NCBI GenBank assembly: GCA_963662175.1
Contig: OY759218.1
Location: 23,768,051 to 23,832,050, forward strand
DNA length: 64,000 nt
Direction of reading: 5' to 3'
From: Aradus depressus
Taxonomy: Eukaryota > Arthropoda > Insecta > Hemiptera > Aradidae
Part shown: piece by piece, positions 58,201 to 64,000 of the stretch
Layout of the letters: each line of letters begins with the position of its first letter
Numbering within the stretch: position 1 is the stretch's first letter
Made by a program: the position numbers and the translations under genes
The notes under the pieces: model-generated
Told to the model about the DNA's origin: nothing
Databases searched by the model: none
Seen by the model: only the letters and a program-made list of their open reading frames with translations

Positions 58201-61200
58201 TGTCTGGGAACTGGGTGAGGTATAAAAGTCGGGCGATGTGGCTGGATTCTACGTTAGTTTATTTAAGGGCATGATCAATTTACAGGCCATAAGGAAACTT
58301 TAAACATAGAATTGGCTACTTTGAATTAGACAAATCGCTGACCGTTTAAAATGGGATGTCTTGTTTATGTATTTCATTTTGAATATGCATGTATTTTTTA
58401 ATAGAGTCCTAAATAAACGTGTTTTTTTTTTAAAGCGAAAAATCTATTTTGCGCAGATCTCTAGCTTCCTTAACGATCGGTCTGCCGTCATATGACAGCT
58501 GTTTACTAGTACTACCGTGGATATCACCAGAGCCTGTCCCCAAGGCTTGGTCCTATGGAACATACTCTTTGACGGGTTGCTCCGTGACCTCGAGAACCGA
58601 GATATTGATGAGCCCTTACGCCTAGCTCAGGAGCAGTATGTGAGGGGACAGTCCAGACATTGCCCAGGAATGGATAGTAGAAAAATGGCAACAATGTTGG
58701 TCACGAAGGTCGGATGGCCGAACGACTTATGGATACTTTCCGGATGTCCCAGATATTATCAGATCACGGAGATTTTAACTCCAAACTCTTCTTCTTTAGG
58801 AGGAAGAACAACCCAAACTGTTCATGTGGAGGCATCGAGACTGCAGAACATGTAGTCCTTGATTGCCCGCAGTATGACCGCTAAGCTCGAGAAAATCCGC
58901 TAACTTTTTGTCTCGATTTACCCCTTGAAATTGATAGTAATATTTTATAATAGCTGATATGTGTCCTCTTTTTAGATGGCGGGTGGAGTATGTTGATGTC
59001 TCGGATGCATCAGACAGGGCTGAGCCAGACAATGACGAACTGAACCACATCTTGACCCGGCTCAAGCCATACACCCAGTACGCTTTCTACGTGAGGACGT
59101 ACAGCATCGCTACTGAAAACGTCGGAGCTGAGAGCCCTATTCAATACTTCCGGACTGATCCTGACGGCAAGGCTTTTTTTTCTAAGATTTAAATTTGTGG
59201 ATCTTTATTCAAATTCTTTTCGGTTTTGAAGTACGTATATTTGAATCAAACCTGATCTTCTGAAAGTCAGTTTTTCTTCTTCGAACCCAACTTTAAGCAT
59301 TAAAGTGTTTCTCTTCGGTTATTTTTCTGCAATAGCTTCTTGCCTGACAACTTTTGTTTAAAAAAATGCTTTCATGGTCATAGGAGGTTGTTCGAACTAA
59401 ATATAGAACCATATTTTCCATATGGATCTAATTTTTTTCTATTTGACACATTTTTGGCTGCAGTGTTCACTCAAATAGTCTTACCATTGGGATAACAAGT
59501 TCCACCGAGAATAATCTTACTATTTCTATTGGTAGTAGCTTAGTCACCTTCAGTAAATCATTTAATTATAAATAATTCACATTCCCCCCCTTTTGAGGTT
59601 ACTTTTAGAACCGTTCGGATGCACTTGGAATCTTTTTACAGGTCTTACGGATATCTTCAGTCCAATGTCACACATTTTGAACGCACTTCTTATTCAGAAG
59701 TTACGTTTGTATTTTTCTTAAATTTTGACTGTTTCCTTAAGGTTTATGGATAACAAAACTTTTAACTAAACAAGGGGACCATTTAGGTAGTTCTTTTTAT
59801 CAATGTGTCTTCCTATTACGTACTACTTCACTTGATATGTCTTCCTCTCCCTCTCCATCCCCAATAAATTATTTTTACGTTTCTTATTTGTGTTGTACAG
59901 CCCCTACTGAACCACAGTTTCTGATGGCCTACTCCAACTCCAGTTCGGAGTTGGTGGTCAGCTGGCAGCCACCTCTTCACGATAACGGCCGACTCTCTCA
60001 CTATTTGGTGACCGCCAGTTGGGAGAAGGACCGGGAGGACTTCAACGGCCAGAGGAACTACTGTCTTGATCGTAATTATTACGTATTAGCGGATTCATAT
60101 AGAAATAATCTTATGTCACATTATAGACAATGTTTGTATGAATATTCCCTCTTGGGAACCCTCTTGAGCATGGGCGTAGCCAGGGGGGGGGCACGTGCCC
60201 CCCCCCCCTGGTCAGAGAAATAAAAATATAAAAATTAAATAAACTAAAAAATTAGTTTTTATTACAAATGCATTGCTTGCAAGTTACCATAGGATCATCA
60301 AATTTCCCGTTCTTCTGACTCCTAAATCAGCAATCAGCTGTTGTAAGTGCAGGCCGCAGGCCATGTAACTGTTCACTGTGTTTGTGTTCACGTGACAGTT
60401 TGTTTTGAGGTTTTGACGAAGTTTTCGTCTAACAGTTCCGTTCCGTTTTGACTGTTTTCCATATTTGCATAAAATTATTAAAATTAGCATGGATATTAGG
60501 AAGTTTTTTAGTAAGTATCTTGAATTATTTTATAATTGAATTGAAGAGCCTAGAGATTCAGACAGATAACCTAATAGCCCAAGCTCCCATGGCACAAAAA
60601 GAAGGTACCCCATCAAACATCTCAAATTTTAAAGGTGAAAATGCTTGGAAAACATGTAAGAAAACATTTTACCCCCGCCAGACTAGAAAAAATCTATTAA
60701 TTGATATGTTAAATGAATTTTTGAAATTAGCTAAAAAAAAATGAATTTACTTTTTAACCCCCCCCCCCCCCCCCCCCTTGCTCAAAATACTGGCTACGCC
60801 CCTGCTCTTGAGTGATATTAAGATTCATATAATTTATTACAATTTATTGTTTCCCCCTAACCAGGTTCTCACTTCTAATTTCACTAGATTAAAGTAATAA
60901 CAGATATAATTCTGTAAACATTAAAAGTGGATTTATTTACATTTAACTAATATTTCGGGATCTTACAGGGGGTGTAGTGACCACTAGTGACTCAAAATAA
61001 GGCCAGGTTAACTTAACTTAAAAACAGTTATAAGTGCCGTTGCAATGAATGTATTGACACGAAATTTCATATGTAAATTCAAAGCCCTACAAGGATGACA
61101 TCAAATAATTTTCATAGGAATCAGCTGAAGGGGATGGGTGCTCAACTCAAAAACCCTAATAACTACTAACGTAATTAATGTATCGACATGGAATTTTATA

Positions 61201-63210
61201 TTTCGATTCAAATCGCTATAAGGATGGAACCTGTTCCATTTCCCCTAAGATCAGACGAAGGGAAGGGGGGGATCAGTGGAGGGGAGCTCGATTCACCCCA
61301 ATAATTGCCGATGTAATGAATATATCGAGACAAGATTTAGTATGAGGATTCAGAAGTCCCTATGTTAGTCAAATATTGTGTTTTAGTCCAAAAGGTCGAT
61401 TGACTTTGGAGGGAGAGCGAAAACGTTATTTATTAATTTGTGCTGGGGAAGTACATAGCCAGTGATTCACCAACGACATTTTCTAAATTTCTCAACGTTT
61501 CAAAATGGCGAAAATATTTGCAATATAAAATTCATCTCTCCCATTCAAACTAAATTACAAAAAAAATCTCTATTTCTAAAAGTCCTCGATTTTTGATTTG
61601 AAATAGTGAACTTTGAGAGTGGTGTCCAAAAATGTTACTGGAAACAATTCCTTTGTTTTTATGAGACCATTTTCGACTTGAGAATTGTTTTGATTTGATA
61701 CGATTTGTAATGGAGTTATCTAGCGAAGGTTCAAGAAACGTTTTTTTATTGAGGTTGTTTGGCTGTATGTAGTTCTTGGAGAACGCATTAGCTATCATAT
61801 GTTCTTATAAATTGTTTTTCTTATTTTGAGTTCCCCTACTTGATTCCGAAGTCTGGCCGTCTAAATGTGGAACACCCACCATTGTATCACACAATGGTTT
61901 TATAAACATTTATATGCGCTTTCTCATCTAAACCTGGCCCCAGGTCACCCTCAATTTGGTATTATTATAAATATTGTTTGTTGTCCAGTTCATCCTTGGC
62001 CTATAATCTCTCATAAGCCCACCAAATCTGCGAAACTGCCAATACGAAGAGAGCCATATGAGCTTGATGAACTTTCTCTAAAAAGTTGCCCTCGCAAGAA
62101 GAAGGTTGTTGTCGATGAGCAGCGTGAAAATGAGATTTCTTTTGAGGATCAACTTCTAAACCAGATCTACTTTAAAAGGTATTGTATTGATCAAAGAGAG
62201 ATATAGAGGTTAGTTAGCATTTCAGTTATTTGTAAGTTTTTATACGAGGGTATATCATATGAGTTACTATTCCTTATTTTAGAGATTGATTATCGGAGTA
62301 TTACATGTACATATAATATATGTGAGCTATCTTACAAATTCAATAAAAATTATATTGGAAATCAAAAAGCTACGCTTTACGTTATTATGTATGAAAAAAC
62401 TTACACATTTTTTTATTGTTAAATTTTCACCAGCAGAGGATTTGAAATGGCATAGGAAAAAAAATTGTTGTTCCTCATCAATGCCGTATTTACTCTTGTT
62501 ATTTTGACAAATTTTAAATTGTACTGTTCTTTAGTTTACTTACTTAGTTTAGTTTAGTTACGCCCTCCGGATGGGACGTTAAGCGATGGTCCCGAGCCTG
62601 TACGATGTCAGGTACTCGTTAAAAACCCCTATAGAATATTCAACGTTAATTATAATAAGAACTGATATGAATATGGAACTTTGTGTTGAAGGACAAATAC
62701 GAACAGAGTGAAGCGGGACCTGACGGAGGATGTGGAGATCAGCTTCGAGGCGATCCTGCCCGAGAGTCAATCAGACGAGAACAGCTCTCACTCCTACATT
62801 GATGGTAAGAAGGTAGCTAGTAGTGATTAGTAGGTAGTGGGTGCTAAGTAGGAAATAGTCTAGGTAGCCCACCCCCTACATGTTTGTAGGCCTTACTGAT
62901 GATATAATATATCGAAACGTTGGCGGTTGAATGGAAGTGCATTTGTTTATCCAGAATTCCCCTAGAATTATTTCTACTGTATCTACAGTCTTTATTTGTT
63001 GTGATTGTTAATGTTCTTGTCATTATTTTTAAGGTATCCATTTCTTCCAAGTGCTGAACAGCACTAGTCTTGTGATGAGAGGCCTCCGTCACTTCGGCCT
63101 ATACAACATCGCAGTGAGAGCCTGTCGGAGGTTCGAGCACCGGGAGAATTACACCAAGAAGAATACCTGTAGCGAAGAAGCCATAGTTTCTGCCAGGACC
63201 CTCCCGATGG
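47725..63210 (+). CDS. InR: Insulin receptor-type receptor, ectodomain exons (3' part beyond window)
   Basis: Fifteen exons in consistent phase: 47725-47845 (ATG 47731), 48399-48685, 49084-49218, 49957-50071, 50715-50878, 51428-51617, 53846-53959, 56521-56668, 56882-57096, 57848-58028, 58976-59166, 59901-60071, 61989-62178, 62692-62804 and 63034-63210. One intron is GC-AG (donor 59167). The protein binds insulin-like peptides at the cell surface and normally signals through a C-terminal tyrosine kinase. Domains in order: signal peptide, L1, Cys-rich, L2, FnIII-1, FnIII-2 with insert domain and RVKR cleavage site, start of FnIII-3. The membrane span and kinase must lie beyond 64000 and cannot be checked, so a kinase-less decoy homologue is not excluded. 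Many insects have two InR paralogues; I cannot say which this is. Confidence 0.9.
49957..51617 (+). CDS. InR: InR cysteine-rich (furin-like) exons
   Basis: Exons 49957-50071, 50715-50878 and 51428-51617 encode the Cys-rich region: [11 protein letters not shown], then [40 protein letters not shown] and [10 protein letters not shown], finishing [20 protein letters not shown]. Spacing of cysteines matches the CR domain between L1 and L2. Phases g+tt, 0 and g+at are consistent. Confidence 0.92.
51675..51905 (+). pseudogene. LINE reverse-transcriptase fragment
   Basis: Plus-strand frame reads [20 protein letters not shown] then [15 protein letters not shown], the RT catalytic box (degraded YVDD) and following helix. 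Stop codons follow at once. Related to 14700-14790. It sits in an InR intron. Confidence 0.6.
52198..52538 (+). mobile_element. SINE-1, full length reference copy
   Basis: About 340 bp. Head: gcgccggtagctcagtgata (A-box-like) and gtgggttcaaaccagacc (B-box-like GGTTCAAAC), tRNA-derived. Body: gaggcccttagttta, aagcacgccgtccttcgg, gggacgttaagcgatgg, gcaaaatttaggactcccat, aaagcccgggcatgagtc. The tail is ataaaacctaacctaa rather than poly(A). At least ten copies or fragments lie in this window. Divergence between copies suggests various ages. Confidence 0.9.
52549..53727. mobile_element. 1.2-kb non-autonomous TIR element
   Basis: Ends ggcgattctctgtaaactcg then taa (52549-52571) and the reverse complement with one mismatch at 53705-53727. 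Inside, the 11-bp motif acagtcccctg occurs at 52728, 52926 and 53536, with a one-mismatch copy at 53116. The centre (52990-53130) is CpG-richer (gaacggcgtcagggcgccat). There is no transposase ORF. The superfamily is not assignable by eye. Confidence 0.7.
53846..57096 (+). CDS. InR: InR L2 domain exons
   Basis: Exons 53846-53959, 56521-56668 and 56882-57096: [20 protein letters not shown] starts L2, followed by [40 protein letters not shown] and [17 protein letters not shown]. The LKDLWDW and NPKLC motifs are typical. The first L2 intron contains the antisense I-type LINE (54041-56440). Confidence 0.92.
54041..56440 (-). pseudogene. 5'-truncated LINE (I-type, RT plus RNase H), broken frames
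   Basis: The insertion is antisense in an InR intron, with its poly(A) as a T run at 54041-54060. Going from 56429 the minus strand gives [20 protein letters not shown] then [14 protein letters not shown]; after a frame break [20 protein letters not shown] and [15 protein letters not shown]; after another, [13 protein letters not shown] (RT catalytic box) leading into a 571-codon frame to 54128. That frame carries RNase H ([63 protein letters not shown]) and a CCHC-like tail ([17 protein letters not shown]). RNase H after RT argues for the I group rather than Jockey. It is not functional. Confidence 0.87.
57255..57565 (+). repeat. Dispersed repeat family A, degenerate
   Basis: Contains gataactcctgaaagaagga, then atatttcgacatgaaattat, ttttcctccgaactgacgaa and a second monomer at 57505-57590. 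It lies in an InR intron. Left-end similarity is weak (cttccccacctgag). Confidence 0.5.
57848..60071 (+). CDS. InR: InR FnIII-1 and start of FnIII-2 exons, with a GC-AG intron
   Basis: Exons 57848-58028 and 58976-59166 form FnIII-1 ([20 protein letters not shown]; then [20 protein letters not shown]). Exon 59901-60071 begins FnIII-2 ([20 protein letters not shown], then [17 protein letters not shown], ending RNYCLD). After 59166 the donor is GCAAGG, not GT; joining to the acceptor at 59900 restores frame (g+cc, Ala). No GT donor in frame is nearby. Confidence 0.9.
58440..58885 (+). pseudogene. Internally deleted LINE ORF2 fragment
   Basis: First part: [12 protein letters not shown], then [22 protein letters not shown] motif C(P)QG...L, typical of R1-like elements. 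After a deletion, the C-terminal end reads [11 protein letters not shown], then [20 protein letters not shown] and VVLDCPQYD, the CCHC-type tail. Several frame breaks are present. It lies in an InR intron. Confidence 0.7.
59167..59900. other. InR intron without recognisable elements
   Basis: The GC-AG intron shows AT-rich sequence without repeats or ORFs that I can identify. Confidence 0.5.
60169..60804. mobile_element. hAT-type MITE with relic transposase start, 8-bp target duplication
   Basis: Begins CATGGGCGTAGCCAG and ends CTGGCTACGCCCCTG, flanked by ctcttgag at 60161-60168 and 60805-60812. Same termini as the element at 12531. It keeps MDIRKFFSK (from 60489), a common start of insect ZMYM-like hAT transposases, followed by broken frames. 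Long C runs lie at both ends. It is inserted in an InR intron. Confidence 0.87.
61010..61490 (+). repeat. Family A, three monomers plus right end
   Basis: Monomer cores gtgccgttgcaatgaatgta, aactactaacgtaattaatg and attgccgatgtaatgaatat, each followed by cga(c/g)a..(g)aattt. The right end is ggtcgattgactttggaggg, then tggggaagtacatagcca and gattcaccaacgac. It lies in an InR intron. Confidence 0.7.
61989..62804 (+). CDS. InR: InR insert domain and alpha/beta cleavage site exons
   Basis: Exon 61989-62178 holds a charged linker ([14 protein letters not shown]) and the conserved [13 protein letters not shown], equivalent to the alpha-chain C-terminal helix (FEDYLHN in vertebrates) that contacts insulin. 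Exon 62692-62804 begins [20 protein letters not shown] is a furin-type site that would separate alpha and beta chains, followed by the beta-chain start in FnIII-2. Confidence 0.9.
62558..62630 (+). repeat. SINE-1 internal fragment
   Basis: A 70-bp piece with cggatgggacgttaagcgat then ggtcccgagcctgtacgatg and caggtactcgttaaaaaccc, about 60 bp before an InR exon. Confidence 0.8.
63034..63210 (+). CDS. InR: InR FnIII-2 end exon, last in window
   Basis: Encodes [20 protein letters not shown], then [19 protein letters not shown] and [15 protein letters not shown], matching the LRHF-x-Y-x-I-x-(V/L)-x-AC pattern of insulin receptors. Donor g|gtacgt at 63211. Nothing after this is coding within the window. 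Confidence 0.9.
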
Positions 63211-64000
63211 GTACGTACATTCATGTGGATTGGAATTTAAATATTGCACGTTTTTGTGAGGTGCGCGGTAGGCGGGGGTGCTTTGCGCGCTATAGCCTTT
63301 AATGATCCTTCGGCTTCGGCGAAACCTTGGGCCTGATTTTGGCCAAAGTAGATTATTCAGTCAGACTGCTCATAGGTATTAACTGCGGTCTCTGAGGTCT
63401 TACACCTCATTTAAAATTACATAACTTCATGTTCTGTGCTCAATTCAAAATATGAATAGTAACGAACTTTCAGTACCGAGGTTCGATTTTTGCCACTTTT
63501 GAGGAAGTCATACTCCTCCCCGCATGACGCATTGTGAGGTAATTAATTATTTCCGTGGCTTATAAACTAGTTACTCAACAATAAGCAAAAGGTTTCTTTT
63601 TTTTTTTTTTTAAGTCGGTTATAAGAAATGGATCCATTTGCAGGGGTTTTTAGGCAGTGGGGAGAGGTAATGTCATTCCCAGCCAGAGTTGTCCTTATGC
63701 AAATTGAGCTGTACTTAGTTGGACCTATCGAAAATACGCACGAAATCTCATGTATTTACTTGTAAGGGTTAGGAACAGAATCGACCCTGTTCTTGACTTT
63801 CATCCGAAGGGAAATTGTTTACATTTTTCGACACAATTTTCCCACGTCAGTGACTGTATGCCCCTATCGTGTGACGACATGCATTGTCCCCCCTTACACA
63901 TGTTGGAATTGGAATTTAAGATGTATCGTAGTGCGCATGTGCACTCAGTACTGCACTCTGTATTCCTTGTCGTGAAATATAGTCCGTTATGAAAACCCAA
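63211..64000. other. InR intron, no features recognised
   Basis: Downstream of the last exon in the window I see no further coding exon. A CpG-richer patch (ggtgcgcggtaggcgggggt) at 63259-63300 is the only notable composition change. Confidence 0.45.

Noticed and set aside
58796..59074. Minus-strand 92-codon ORF
   Set aside because: It is a shadow of the LINE tail and of the InR exon 58976-59166, both on the plus strand.
63051..63302. Whole 83-codon ORF as a gene
   Set aside because: Only 63034-63210 is exon; the rest is intron read-through after the donor at 63211. The same applies to most ORFs overlapping InR exons (for example 48876-49064 and 62286-62507, which are intronic noise).

Overview
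This is a repeat-rich, AT-rich eukaryotic window with intron-containing genes, almost certainly from an insect or close arthropod. The grounds are an insulin-receptor ectodomain with insect-style exons, a Dscam-family gene, a RIB43A gene, Jockey-type and I-type LINEs, a Penelope-like retroelement with a GIY-YIG domain, mariner and hAT debris, and SINE tails made of CCTAA units that match the insect telomere repeat. The species cannot be named from the sequence alone. Most ORFs of 60-100 codons here are noise. I assembled the real genes by matching splice sites and reading-frame phases by eye, without alignment software.

Layout. (1) 447-2182, plus: the 3' exons of a RIB43A (RIBC2-like) microtubule protein, with a LINE fragment in its first visible intron and a Penelope-derived 3'UTR that supplies the polyadenylation signal. 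(2) 2400-9700: no convincing gene; several dispersed or tandem repeats and a poly(A) retroposon with target-site duplications. (3) About 9.7-28.1 kb, plus: an unrecognised gene of at least 12 short internal exons, nearly all phase 2 at both ends and a multiple of three long, stretched over 18 kb by later insertions. The insertions include MITEs, a hAT MITE, SINEs, a Tc1/mariner-like element and a 4.5-kb Jockey-type LINE with an intact ORF2. (4) 28.2-31.5 kb: SINEs, a CpG-rich island and a dead mariner copy. (5) 31.8-41.7 kb, minus: a Dscam-like gene holding one intact half-Ig exon, a frameshifted Ig exon, a transmembrane exon and five cytoplasmic exons ending in a stop codon. Its last intron holds a young Penelope-like element with identical 137-bp direct repeats and hammerhead-ribozyme motifs. 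(6) 41.7-46 kb: SINE, Helitron and Penelope remnants. (7) 45.97-47.69 kb: about 3.5 tandem units of 515 bp, each with a consensus splice donor, directly before the insulin-receptor start exon. (8) 47.7 kb to beyond the window end, plus: fifteen coding exons of an insulin-receptor-type protein (signal peptide, L1, Cys-rich, L2, FnIII-1, FnIII-2 with insert domain and RVKR cleavage site, start of FnIII-3). The transmembrane and kinase exons lie outside the window. Its introns hold a 5'-truncated I-type LINE, a full SINE, a 1.2-kb TIR element, a hAT MITE and LINE fragments.

The genes do not form a pathway. RIB43A is structural in cilia or sperm flagella, Dscam is neuronal or immune adhesion, and the insulin receptor is growth signalling. 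The observations most worth following are the symmetric micro-exon gene, the tandemly repeated donor-bearing region before the insulin receptor, the Dscam-like locus with a much reduced ectodomain, and the hammerhead motifs in and near the Penelope element.
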